Assembly (NCBI RefSeq): GCF_947496775.1
Contig: NZ_CANMDU010000001.1
Coordinates: forward strand, 744,001-808,000
Direction: 5' to 3'
DNA length: 64,000 nt
Source of the DNA: an uncultured Maribacter sp.
Lineage (GTDB): Bacteria > Bacteroidota > Bacteroidia > Flavobacteriales > Flavobacteriaceae
Numbering within the stretch: the stretch's first letter is position 1; each line of letters begins with the position of its first letter. The notes below the pieces were generated by a model. It did no database searches. It was not told where the DNA came from and saw nothing but the letters and a program-made list of their open reading frames with translations. Shown here one piece after another: positions 55,024 through 64,000 of the stretch. Both the position numbers and the translations under genes were made by a program.

Positions 55024-57120
55024 ATGCAAAACAAAATAACATACACAATACTTTTCAAAACAAAAAAATGGAATAGCACCGCTTCTATTATAGCAGCAGG
55101 TTTATTACTCCTATTATTTTGCACCCCGGTTTTAGCTAACGAAGTAAAAAATAACCTGCGCGCGTCAAAAGTTTTTCCTTGGGAAATAAATCACGAAACG
55201 GATATAGAATCTTTCAGCTTTATTAAAGAAATTAAAAATAATAATCCCCAACCTTTACTTAACACTTCTCTGTATTCAATTTCCACAAAGAAAGCTTTAA
55301 AAAAAGACACCCCTATTAAAGCGCAATTAAGCGAACAAGACAACACTATTTGGTTCGCCATGCCCAAAACATTAGCAAGCAAAACACACTCACCGTATGG
55401 CACAAAAGGATGGCCTTTTATATTTATGGGAACTTTTCTTCTTAGTCTACTTTTAATATCCAAATACAATCATCAACTACGAATTAATGAAAGGAATTTA
55501 TTTAAAGTTCATGAGGCTAACAATGAAATTAATCGCCTAAAATTACATTTTTACACTACTTTAACTCATGATTTTAAATCTCCTTTAACAAACATACTAG
55601 ACCCTATTCAGGACCTATTATCTTCAAAAAATAATGATGTTTTTGTACAAACTAAATTAAAATATATTGAACACAATGTAAAACAACTACTTGGGGTTGT
55701 TAATCAGTTAACAGATTATCGAAAGATTGAAATTGAAGAATCTAAATTAGTATTAGCCAAAACAAATATTATAGATTTTTTACGAGATACAATTAACACT
55801 AATCAAATATTAGCTAGCACTAAAAAAATACAAATCACTTTCAAAAGTAAACTGTTATCTAGAGAAATATGGTTTGATGTTGCTAAAATGGAGTCCGCAA
55901 TGAATACAATATTAACAAATGCCATTAATACAGCAGCAAATAATAGTGAAATAGTTATTTCTACTATAATTCCGGAAGATTCATTAACTGTTGTAAAAGA
56001 AGGAAAAGAATTCAATTGCAAACATATTCTCATAAAAATAGCATTACCAAATATCAATAAAAATTTAGGTTCTAGCACTCATACATCCTTAGCAACAAAA
56101 AGAAATAACAATAATCAATTACAAGAAAATATTGAATCTGTAGAAGAGATTCTAAAAATGCATTTTGGTAATATATCTATAACACAATATGGATATGACA
56201 TACAGCTCCCTATAGATAACATACATTTCTATTCCACAAATTCATCTCAAATTATCCCCAAAGGAGCAAATACTAACCAAATTTCTATTACTGACGAAGA
56301 AGAGAAACAAACAATAAGTATTACTCCTTCTGTTCTAGTATCTGACAACGATACGGATATCAGAAACCAAATAAAAAATGAGTTAAGTTCTGACTATAGA
56401 ATTTTGGAAGCCGAAAACAATAAAGACGCCTTAAACATCGCCCTAAAAGAAATTCCCAATTTAATAATTGGAGACGTTTCTACAGAAGAAACTAGCGGTA
56501 TTGAGTTATGCTCCCAACTAAAGAATAATGTGCGCACAAGTCACATACCCATAATTTTACTTTCTTCCTTAAACTCTGTAGAAAATAGAATCGAAGGATT
56601 TGAATCTGGCGCGGATGCATATATACCCAAACCATTTAAAATGAAACTTTTGAGATTAAGGGTAGATAAATTGGTAGAATCCAGAACAAAAATACACAGG
56701 CACTTTACAACTCAAGAACATATAACGTTAGACCAAATAACTTTAAATTCTAACGATCAAAAATTCCTTAACAACATTAAAGACATATTAGAAAAGCATT
56801 TAGAAAACGAAGCTTATAGTGTAGACCAACTTGCAATAGACATGAATATTAGCCGCTCTACTCTTTTTAGAAAGCTTAAACATTTAACTGGTCATGCCCC
56901 AAACGAATTCATAAGAACTATTAGACTTAAACGTGCTGCTAACCTACTCGCTCAAAATCAATTGAGTGTTTCAGAAATAAGCTATCTAGTTGGTTTTAAT
57001 GACCCTAACTATTTTGGAAAATGCTTTAGAAAAATGTTTGGTGATTCCCCTTCTACATTTGCTTCTAAGTATAAAAATTTAAAGGAGTCTGGCATCAAAG
57101 ATTTTTTTCTACCTAATTAA
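55024..57120 (+). CDS. Shortened hybrid two-component regulator (HK-like, receiver, AraC), no large sensor
   Basis: A 698-residue membrane regulator. One helix lies at about 20-38 and a second at about 130-147, with only about 90 periplasmic residues between them. Typical hybrid two-component systems of PULs carry about 700 residues of propeller sensor there. A HisKA-like segment has His182 (LTHDFKSPLTNI). The ATPase domain keeps an N-box-like NAI (about 295-305) but no DxGxG or later glycine boxes, so ATP binding is doubtful. A receiver (about 435-550) keeps Asp484 and Lys536 (IPKPF). The AraC domain (about 585-690) is intact. It lies upstream of the MFS transporter and second SusC/SusD pair and probably controls them. 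Confidence 0.85.
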   Translation: MQNKITYTILFKTKKWNSTASIIAAGLLLLLFCTPVLANEVKNNLRASKVFPWEINHETDIESFSFIKEIKNNNPQPLLNTSLYSISTKKALKKDTPIKAQLSEQDNTIWFAMPKTLASKTHSPYGTKGWPFIFMGTFLLSLLLISKYNHQLRINERNLFKVHEANNEINRLKLHFYTTLTHDFKSPLTNILDPIQDLLSSKNNDVFVQTKLKYIEHNVKQLLGVVNQLTDYRKIEIEESKLVLAKTNIIDFLRDTINTNQILASTKKIQITFKSKLLSREIWFDVAKMESAMNTILTNAINTAANNSEIVISTIIPEDSLTVVKEGKEFNCKHILIKIALPNINKNLGSSTHTSLATKRNNNNQLQENIESVEEILKMHFGNISITQYGYDIQLPIDNIHFYSTNSSQIIPKGANTNQISITDEEEKQTISITPSVLVSDNDTDIRNQIKNELSSDYRILEAENNKDALNIALKEIPNLIIGDVSTEETSGIELCSQLKNNVRTSHIPIILLSSLNSVENRIEGFESGADAYIPKPFKMKLLRLRVDKLVESRTKIHRHFTTQEHITLDQITLNSNDQKFLNNIKDILEKHLENEAYSVDQLAIDMNISRSTLFRKLKHLTGHAPNEFIRTIRLKRAANLLAQNQLSVSEISYLVGFNDPNYFGKCFRKMFGDSPSTFASKYKNLKESGIKDFFLPN

Positions 57121-57246
57121 TATCTTTTTAAGGCTTTTTAAAATTTTACAGACACTTACTTTTCCATTAAACTTCAGCAATACTTATTCTAATTTTTGTA
57201 TTTTAAATTTTAATTCAACTCAACTATTAAAAAGCTTAAAAGTAAA

Positions 57247-58530
57247 ATGAATTCTAAAGAGCAAGCACCAATTTTTAGAAAGAGATTTAATATACTAACT
57301 CTTGTTTTTATTTCTGTGGTTATTAATTATTTAGACAGAAGTAATATATCAGTTGCAGCATACCAGTTAAGCGAAGACTTAAGTTTAAATTCTGTACAAA
57401 TGGGGTATATATTTTCCGCTTTTGCTTGGTCCTACGCTCTCCTACAAATCCCTGGAGGAATTCTCGTTGATAATATAAAGGCCAGATTTTTATATACGTT
57501 TATGATTATTTTGTGGTCCATAGCAACCCTATTCCATGGCTTGGTTAGTTCTTTTTATGCATTAATTGGGTTAAGAGCAAGTATTGGCGTTTTTCAAGCT
57601 CCCTCTTTCCCTACAAATAATGCTATAATAACCAAATGGTTTCCCGAAAGAGAAAGAGCATCTGCTATCGCCATATATACCTCAGGGCAGTATGTAGGCC
57701 TAGCCTTTCTGACTCCAGTACTAGTGTCAATTCAACATTATATGGGCTGGCGAGGGCTATTTATTGTTTCCGGTATTTCAGGACTTGTTTTAGGGCTTAT
57801 TTGGTATAAATATTATCGTGATCCAAAAAATCATAAGACAATTAGTAAATCTGAATTAGATTACATAACTCAAGACGATAATAATAACATTTCGAAAAAA
57901 AAATCTTCTAGCTTTAAATGGAATGACATAAAATACGCCTTTATAAACTCCAAACTTTGGGGATTATACATAGGTCAATTCTGTATTGGCTCTCTAATAA
58001 TTTTCTTCCTTACGTGGTTTCCAACTTACTTAGTCCGATACAGAGGAATAGATTTTTTAGAATCTGGATTTTTAGCCTCTATTCCATTCCTAGCAGCCTT
58101 TGTAGGCGTACTTCTCTCTGGTTTTACATCCGATTTATTAGTAAGGAAAGGATACTCTAAAGAAATAGCCCGTAAGTTTCCCATAATCTGCGGAATGCTA
58201 TTATCAACTTGTATTATTGGAGTAAATTACACAAACAACACTAGTTACATAATATTTTTTCTTGCGCTTGCCTTTTTTGGCAATGGCTTCGCAAGTACAA
58301 CTTGGATATTTATATCCTTAATGTCCCCAAAAAAACTAATAGGCATAGTTGGAGGTACTTTTAATTTTATTGGTGCGTTTTCCGCTATAATTACCCCAAT
58401 AATAATTGGATATTTAGTACAACATGGAGATTTTAGACCAGCAATATTTTTTATTGTAGGCCTTACTATAACGGGTCTACTTGCCTTCATATTCATGGTT
58501 GGAAAGATTAAAAGAGTAGATTTAGAATAA
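57247..58530 (+). CDS. MFS transporter, galactonate/hexuronate (ACS) type
   Basis: A 427-residue major facilitator with twelve hydrophobic helices. It shows the anion:cation symporter signature NYLDRSNISVA in helix 1, FAWSYALLQIPGGILVD, and ITKWFPERERASAIAIYTSG. Relatives carry D-galactonate, hexuronates or glucarate with protons. Given dgoD at 32012 and the exported lactonase at 33211, import of D-galactonate or another sugar acid is the likely role. It lies between the shortened hybrid regulator and the second SusC gene. Confidence 0.9.
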   Translation: MNSKEQAPIFRKRFNILTLVFISVVINYLDRSNISVAAYQLSEDLSLNSVQMGYIFSAFAWSYALLQIPGGILVDNIKARFLYTFMIILWSIATLFHGLVSSFYALIGLRASIGVFQAPSFPTNNAIITKWFPERERASAIAIYTSGQYVGLAFLTPVLVSIQHYMGWRGLFIVSGISGLVLGLIWYKYYRDPKNHKTISKSELDYITQDDNNNISKKKSSSFKWNDIKYAFINSKLWGLYIGQFCIGSLIIFFLTWFPTYLVRYRGIDFLESGFLASIPFLAAFVGVLLSGFTSDLLVRKGYSKEIARKFPIICGMLLSTCIIGVNYTNNTSYIIFFLALAFFGNGFASTTWIFISLMSPKKLIGIVGGTFNFIGAFSAIITPIIIGYLVQHGDFRPAIFFIVGLTITGLLAFIFMVGKIKRVDLE

Positions 58531-58735
58531 ATCACATTTCCGTTAGTAATATTTCCTATATGACTTCCCTAATATATTCTTTCTGTTATATAGAAATGAA
58601 TGAATAAATCAATCAAACCGCATTATTCTCATCATTAGAACAAGTATTTTTGTTTTAATTTATATATTAAAACCATCATTTAATAATGTTTTCGGGAATT
58701 TAAAAAAGTAAATTCCGGTCAAATACCAATATTTA

Positions 58736-58762
58736 TAGTTCAAAATAAGTGCAAATGAACTA
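58736..58762. promoter_or_regulatory. Inverted repeat in the 451-bp region upstream of the second SusC gene
   Basis: TAGTTCA and TGAACTA, 7-bp arms with a 13-nt spacer, in the region 58531-58981. Two TGTCAA copies 31 bp apart, about three helical turns, lie nearer the gene at 58858-58863 and 58889-58894. Either set could bind a regulator such as the AraC-type protein at 55024. No other feature is seen in this gap. Confidence 0.35.
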
Positions 58763-58981
58763 ATATACAGCAAAATAAAACTTCAGAAGACCTACAAATT
58801 TCATTGTTAAAAAATCCTTAAATATGACCACTAAATACCCCAAAAAACCTACCAAAATGTCAATTTTTGTGATGGATATTTGCTGAATTGTCAAAATTTT
58901 AAGAATAAATTATTTTATTATTAAAACAAACATGAGGCAACCTTCCATAAACTAACACAATTAACTCTTTAAATTAATTCT

Positions 58982-61900
58982 ATGAAAAACAGATTAATTA
59001 CACGATTAAGACCATTTAGGTATCTATATGGTTTTTTAATTATGCTTTTAAGTATTACAACTGTACAAGCCCAATCTAATCAGATATCGGGAACAGTTAC
59101 AGACAACCTCAATGAGGTTCTAATTGGCGCCAATGTTGTCGTAAAAGGCACAACAACAGGTGTTGTTTCCGATTTTGACGGAAATTTTACAATTACGGCT
59201 AGTAAAGGAGATGTCCTTTTAATTAGTTACACTGGTTTTACGACCAAAGAAGTTATTGTTGGAGATAACACAACCATCTCTGTACAGTTATCTGAAAATG
59301 CCGAAGCTTTAGAAGAAGTAGTTCTAATTGGTTATGGTTCTAGAAAAAAGACCGACGTTGTAACAGCTGTAAGTACGGTAGACAATGATTTTTTAGATCA
59401 GCAACCATCAGCAGATGCAACAAGAGCATTACAGGGTAGTGCTTCAGGTGTAACTGTAGTAGCATCCGCAAGACCAGGACAACAAGCGCAAGTAAGGATT
59501 CGTGGTTTAGGTAGTATCAACGGTAACAACCCTTTATATATTATTGACGGGTCTATTGGTGGTTCCATACCTCCACCAGATCAAATTAAAAATATTCAGG
59601 TTCTTAAAGATGCATCTTCTACAGCAATTTATGGTTCTAGAGGGGCAAACGGTGTAATCTTAGTTACAACAAAGTCTGGTAGAAAAAACCAAAAAGCTAA
59701 ACTTCAAATAAATGTTAAAACGGGTATTGGAAAAAGTAATGCTAAAATGGACTTAGTTACCGATCCTAATTTAATTGGACAAATGATTTGGTTAGAGCAA
59801 ACAAATGATGGTATTACACCGAACCATGCGCATTTTCAGTTTGACCCTAATGATATAACAGCTACCAGAGTAAATGATTATTTATTTCCAAATGGAGCAT
59901 CAAATGGCGACCCATCTACAGACCCTTCTTTATACGAAGAAAGAAACTACCCTATAACTCGTACAAATCAAAATGGTACTGATTGGTTAGAAGAAATGTA
60001 TGACAATACTGCAATGTTACAAGAATACGGACTTTCTGTTAGCGGTGGATCAGAAAAAACCACATACGCATTAAATGCCAGCTTCTTTGACGAAGAAGGT
60101 GTATTTAAATATAATTCTTTTAATAGATACGCCTTTAGATCTAACATTGATTCTGAAATTACAGATTGGTTAACTATTGGTCAAAGACTAGGTGCTACGT
60201 TCACAGAAAGTAAAGGTAACACAATAGGTTTTAACGCTATAGCAGAGACAAGTCCTTTAATTCCGATTTTAGATGAAGGCGGTAATTATGCAGGAGGTAT
60301 TGTTGGAGGTAATCTAAACGATGGTCCTAACCCAGTAGGTAGTAACTTCAGAAATAGAAGAGATTTAAGAAAAACTTTAAACCTTACAGGTAATTTTTAT
60401 ATGCAAATAGAGCCTTTAAAAGATTTAAAATTTAAGTCTTTATTTGGATATAACATGAACTGGTTTAGCAATCATGACCCAAGATTTGGAGATCCAGAAA
60501 ATACTAATGGTTCTTTTACTAATACTTTATCAGAAACAAGAAGTAATAGACTAACATGGAACTTTTCTAACACGCTAACTTACTCTAAAACTTTTTCGGA
60601 GGTTCATAATCTAGATGTGTTACTTGGGATGGAATCTTATAAAAACACTTTTGATGAAATAGAAGCAGGTCGTGCAGGTTATATTTCTACGAATCCCGAT
60701 TTTTATTACATAACAGCTGGAGCAGATGCCATAACAAATGATTCTAACGCTAATGCTGGGTCTTTATTCTCTTTATTCTCAAGACTATACTACTCTTATG
60801 ATAACAAGTATATGATAGAAGGTACTGTAAGGAGAGATGCCTCATCTATCTTTACATCGGATAAAAGAGTTGGCTATTTCCCTGCTGTATCCGCAGGTTG
60901 GGTTGTTTCTAGAGAAAACTTTATGGAAGGAACCAGTGGTTGGTTAAACCAATTAAAATTTAGATTCGGTTGGGGTCAATCTGGTAATGACCAAATTGGA
61001 AGTAATAGCAACATTTTTAGTACGTTCGGTTCTGGTTTAGGAAATTCTTATTACGGGATTGGCGGTAGTGACAACACAATTGCTTTAGGATACCAATCTA
61101 TAGCATTTGGAAATCCAGATGCTGTATGGGAAACTACAGAGTCTACAAACTTTGGTATTGATGCCACTATTGTTGGCGGATTAAATTTAAGTGTAGACAT
61201 TTGGAGAAAGAAAACAAGTGATATGTTATTTCCTATTGCATTACCCGCTGTTGTAGGTCAAGGAGCCTTCCCTGCCGTTAACATAGGAACTATGGACAAC
61301 AAAGGTTTAGATATAGAATTAAATTATAATGGTTCTATAGGGGAAGACTTTACATATAGCTTAGGAGCAAATGTTTCTACCTATAAAAATGAAGTGACCC
61401 AGTTATCTGGCGGAGATTCTGATTTTATTACAGGAAGAAGCGAAAGAGGACAAACCTACACTAGAGCTCAAAATGGATATTCATTCCCTGAGTTTTTTGG
61501 TTATGAGGTAGAAGGTATTTTCCAAACACAAGCAGAAGCAGATGCTCATGCAACTAATGGAACTTATAACCAACCAGGTAATTTAAAGTTTAAAGATATA
61601 AATGGCGATGGAGAAATTACTCCAGATGACAGAACCTCTATAGGTAACCCACACCCTGATTTTACAGCTGGTTTAAATATAGGTATGCAGTATAAAAACT
61701 TTGACCTTACCGCTTTATGGTATGCTAGTGTTGGTAATGATTTAATTAATTATTACAATAGATTTACTAGATATGGTTTATTCCAAGGTCCAAAAGCATC
61801 CGATCGCTTATATAAATCCTGGGGAAGTCCTTATTTAGAAAATAATGAAGATGCTGTTTTACCAAAAGCATCTAGTACAACAAGTTTTGAGCAAAATACA

Positions 61901-62185
61901 CACTCAGATCTAGTTGAAGATGGGTCATTCTTACGACTAAAATCACTACAAATAGGATATAACATACCCACTAGTGCTTTAGAAAAAATAGGTGTATCTA
62001 ACATGCGTATTTATTTAATGGGGACTAATTTAATTACTCTTTTTGATGATTACTCAGGTTTAGATGTAGAAGTATTTCCTGCTTTTGACGTAAATAATCA
62101 AAACAGTGCGATAAATAAAGGTTTCGACTTTGGAACTTGGCCACAACCAAAACAGTTTGTTCTTGGATTAAATGTTAGTTTATAA
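58982..62185 (+). CDS. susC: SusC-like TonB-dependent outer-membrane transporter (second)
   Basis: A 1067-residue SusC-type receptor with a signal peptide (about 1-31, ending VQAQ), a carboxypeptidase-D-like domain (about 32-112), the EEVVLIGYGSRKKT region, a plug (GLGSINGNNPLYIIDG, KDASSTAIYGSRGANGV) and a long barrel ending in VSL. It differs from the first SusC (23115) in barrel sequence, so a different ligand is likely. It pairs with the SusD at 62199. Confidence 0.97.
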   Translation: MKNRLITRLRPFRYLYGFLIMLLSITTVQAQSNQISGTVTDNLNEVLIGANVVVKGTTTGVVSDFDGNFTITASKGDVLLISYTGFTTKEVIVGDNTTISVQLSENAEALEEVVLIGYGSRKKTDVVTAVSTVDNDFLDQQPSADATRALQGSASGVTVVASARPGQQAQVRIRGLGSINGNNPLYIIDGSIGGSIPPPDQIKNIQVLKDASSTAIYGSRGANGVILVTTKSGRKNQKAKLQINVKTGIGKSNAKMDLVTDPNLIGQMIWLEQTNDGITPNHAHFQFDPNDITATRVNDYLFPNGASNGDPSTDPSLYEERNYPITRTNQNGTDWLEEMYDNTAMLQEYGLSVSGGSEKTTYALNASFFDEEGVFKYNSFNRYAFRSNIDSEITDWLTIGQRLGATFTESKGNTIGFNAIAETSPLIPILDEGGNYAGGIVGGNLNDGPNPVGSNFRNRRDLRKTLNLTGNFYMQIEPLKDLKFKSLFGYNMNWFSNHDPRFGDPENTNGSFTNTLSETRSNRLTWNFSNTLTYSKTFSEVHNLDVLLGMESYKNTFDEIEAGRAGYISTNPDFYYITAGADAITNDSNANAGSLFSLFSRLYYSYDNKYMIEGTVRRDASSIFTSDKRVGYFPAVSAGWVVSRENFMEGTSGWLNQLKFRFGWGQSGNDQIGSNSNIFSTFGSGLGNSYYGIGGSDNTIALGYQSIAFGNPDAVWETTESTNFGIDATIVGGLNLSVDIWRKKTSDMLFPIALPAVVGQGAFPAVNIGTMDNKGLDIELNYNGSIGEDFTYSLGANVSTYKNEVTQLSGGDSDFITGRSERGQTYTRAQNGYSFPEFFGYEVEGIFQTQAEADAHATNGTYNQPGNLKFKDINGDGEITPDDRTSIGNPHPDFTAGLNIGMQYKNFDLTALWYASVGNDLINYYNRFTRYGLFQGPKASDRLYKSWGSPYLENNEDAVLPKASSTTSFEQNTHSDLVEDGSFLRLKSLQIGYNIPTSALEKIGVSNMRIYLMGTNLITLFDDYSGLDVEVFPAFDVNNQNSAINKGFDFGTWPQPKQFVLGLNVSL

Positions 62186-62198
62186 TAAAAAAAACAAA

Positions 62199-63953
62199 AT
62201 GAAAAGATTATATAGCAAAATAAGTCTTTTAATAATTCTAGGAATTATTATTAGCTCATGTAAAGACGAATTTTTAGAAGAGTTTCCAAGAGGAGTAGTA
62301 ACAATAGATACGCTTTCGGATGAGTCTGGTGCTAATCTATTACTCATAGGGGCATACTCTGTTATAGATGGCTTCTCCGCTGGAGGACCTGGTGGTGCTG
62401 GTGAAGCTTCCGCAACTAATTGGGTTTGGGGAGATGTACCTTCTGATGATATGCATCGTGGAGATCAAACTGGTGGATGGAGTGCCATTAACTTAATTGA
62501 AAGATATGAAGTGGACCCTACCAATCCATGGGTTGAAGGTCTGTGGAACGCAAATTACGATGGCATAGCAAGAGCAAATGATGTTATAAATGTGCTTAGA
62601 ACTGCTGGAGATAAGATTCCTTCAGAATCAGCAAAACAAATTGAAGCCGAGGCAAGATGGTTAAGAGCATGGTTTCATTTTCAATTAAGAACAAAAATTG
62701 AAAAAATACCATATATAACGGAAGATGTAGTTCCTGAAGAGGTATCTAACGCAACTGAAGTTTGGGACAATATTGAAGCTGATATTCAATGGGGTATTGA
62801 CAACAGTATGGCTGAGGCTCCTGCGGAAGTAGGCCGCGCTTCACGTTGGGCTGCTAAAGCTTTAAAAGCTCGTGTTCATATGTTTCAAAATGAATTTGAC
62901 TTGGCTAAACCTTTATTAGATGACATCATAAATAATGGCCCTTTTCAATTAATGGATCACTTTTATGATAACCATGATGAAGAAAAGCAAAATAATGCTG
63001 AAAGTATTTTTGAAGTACAATACACTGTAAATGACGGTGCTGCTGGAGGAGAAAATGCTGGATCCGACCATAGAACCTTATTTCCCAGAGGAGCAGATAT
63101 AGGTTTATGCTGTGCTTATAGTGCTCCTAGTTTCGATTTATTTAATGCCTTTAAAGTTGATGCACAAGGATTACCTTTATTAGATACATTCCAAGATGAT
63201 TTATTATTAGAAGATTATGGTTTATTAGATACGGATCCTTTTACACCAACAGCTGAACTTCTTGACCCTAGAGTAGACTGGACTATAGCAAGAAGAGGTA
63301 TTCCTTTCTTTGATTGGGGGCCAATGTCCGGTGGAGATTGGATGTTAGACCAAGCAGGAATGGGGCCTTTCCTAAACAAAAAGATAATGTTCTACAAAAG
63401 AAACTTTAGGACTATTTCTATTAATACCCCAACCTGGTCCGCTGGTTTAAATGGTAATAACTGGAGATTATTCAGGTTAGGTCATATTATTCTTTGGAGA
63501 GCAGAAGTTGCTGTTGAAGAAAATGATTTGGAAACTGCTAGAACTTTAGTTAATCAAATTCGTCTTAGAGCTCAAGATGATATCGTTATGGGACGAATCA
63601 GCAATACCACTTTCGGTGCAGATGATGCAGTGGTTATTGACGAAAGTCAGCCAGCTGCAAACTATTTATTAGGATTATATCCTTCTTTTCCTGATCAAGA
63701 TTATGCAAGAAAAGCGGTTCGTCATGAAACCCGTTTAGAATTTGCATTAGAAGGAATGCGTTTTCAAGATCTAGTACGTTGGGGAATAGATGCTGAAACT
63801 ATGAACGCGTATTTAGCGTCAGAATTATCTAGCAACAAGCTTCCTTGGATTCAAGGAGCCACGTATACAGATGGTCAAGACGATCATTTTCCAATACCAC
63901 AAACGCAGTTAGATTTACAATCAGGGGTATTAACTCAAGACCCTGCGTATTAA
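62199..63953 (+). CDS. susD: SusD-like surface glycan-binding lipoprotein (second)
   Basis: A 584-residue SusD/RagB lipoprotein. The start is ATG 62199, beginning MKRLYSKISLLIILGIIISS with the lipobox Cys21 directly after; the longer frame from 62172 overlaps the SusC stop and adds only a charged leader. The SusD core has DGIARANDVINVLR, EAEARWLRAWFHFQLR and the C-terminal RLEFALEGMRFQDLVRWG, FPIPQTQLDL. The mid region is longer than in the first SusD, with a Gly-rich segment near 280-300. It completes the second transport pair. The last 47 bases of the window hold no gene. Confidence 0.96.
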   Translation: MKRLYSKISLLIILGIIISSCKDEFLEEFPRGVVTIDTLSDESGANLLLIGAYSVIDGFSAGGPGGAGEASATNWVWGDVPSDDMHRGDQTGGWSAINLIERYEVDPTNPWVEGLWNANYDGIARANDVINVLRTAGDKIPSESAKQIEAEARWLRAWFHFQLRTKIEKIPYITEDVVPEEVSNATEVWDNIEADIQWGIDNSMAEAPAEVGRASRWAAKALKARVHMFQNEFDLAKPLLDDIINNGPFQLMDHFYDNHDEEKQNNAESIFEVQYTVNDGAAGGENAGSDHRTLFPRGADIGLCCAYSAPSFDLFNAFKVDAQGLPLLDTFQDDLLLEDYGLLDTDPFTPTAELLDPRVDWTIARRGIPFFDWGPMSGGDWMLDQAGMGPFLNKKIMFYKRNFRTISINTPTWSAGLNGNNWRLFRLGHIILWRAEVAVEENDLETARTLVNQIRLRAQDDIVMGRISNTTFGADDAVVIDESQPAANYLLGLYPSFPDQDYARKAVRHETRLEFALEGMRFQDLVRWGIDAETMNAYLASELSSNKLPWIQGATYTDGQDDHFPIPQTQLDLQSGVLTQDPAY

Positions 63954-64000
63954 AAAATAGTTATTATTTGAGTTAAGTTTTGAGCAAAAACGGTAAGCGA

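Noticed and set aside
1-64000. CRISPR arrays, tRNA or rRNA genes, insertion sequences
   Set aside because: No regularly spaced repeats, no cloverleaf-like sequence, and no transposase-like protein were found on either strand.

Overview
The window looks like a piece of chromosome from a marine, agar-degrading member of the Bacteroidota, most likely family Flavobacteriaceae. The reasons are the low GC content, two SusC/SusD pairs, many lipoprotein signal peptides, a type IX secretion C-terminal domain, Bacteroidota-type -7 boxes (TAnnTTTG), and a textbook pathway for agarobiose and 3,6-anhydro-L-galactose (L-AHG). I cannot assign a genus. Almost every gene belongs to polysaccharide use, so this is a large polysaccharide utilisation locus (PUL) or several fused ones, aimed at red-algal galactans (agar, porphyran or a related hybrid).

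Layout. (1) 259-10542: a tight plus-strand operon with a GH16-type enzyme carrying an inserted discoidin-like domain, a five-bladed propeller lipoprotein, a GH2, a DHDPS-family aldolase, an enolase-superfamily dehydratase, a sodium/solute symporter, a GH117 paralogue and a lectin-like lipoprotein. It runs from polymer to central metabolism for a sugar I cannot name. (2) 11047-22124: GH29, GH2, an FnIII-FnIII-propeller protein, two GH28-like proteins and a sulfatase, followed by a decayed Gfo/Idh/MocA gene. (3) 23115-31134: first SusC/SusD pair, then a large FG-GAP/ASPIC lipoprotein. (4) 31203-34407: FCD-type GntR regulator, D-galactonate dehydratase (dgoD) and an exported lactonase. (5) 34531-36195 (minus): TPR-LuxR regulator, divergent from (6).

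(6) 36576-48156: the agarobiose core. GH2 beta-galactosidase and GH117 anhydrogalactosidase release D-galactose and L-AHG. Then come an IclR regulator, an aldehyde dehydrogenase (L-AHG to anhydrogalactonate), an enolase-superfamily cycloisomerase (to 2-keto-3-deoxy-L-galactonate), a zinc dehydrogenase and an SDR (conversion to 2-keto-3-deoxy-D-gluconate), a mutarotase and a RhaT-like permease. The KDG kinase and KDPG aldolase expected to finish the route are not in the window. Tandem GTTT-N8-GAAAC palindromes sit in the catabolic promoter. (7) 48214-49173: no large gene, but two adjacent 41-42-codon membrane-protein ORFs and a decayed small gene on the minus strand. (8) 49174-54543 (minus): two more FG-GAP/ASPIC proteins, one with a type IX sorting domain, separated by a near-perfect 46-nt hairpin. 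(9) 55024-63953: a shortened hybrid two-component regulator without the usual sensor, a galactonate/hexuronate-type MFS transporter and a second SusC/SusD pair.

Taken together, galactan fragments would be captured by the SusC/D pairs and trimmed by exo-enzymes in the periplasm or on the surface. D-galactose, L-AHG and probably L-galactose and galactonate would then be routed toward 2-keto-3-deoxy-sugar acids. The function of the first operon and of the GH28-like proteins is the main unknown. No tRNA, rRNA, CRISPR array or insertion sequence was seen.
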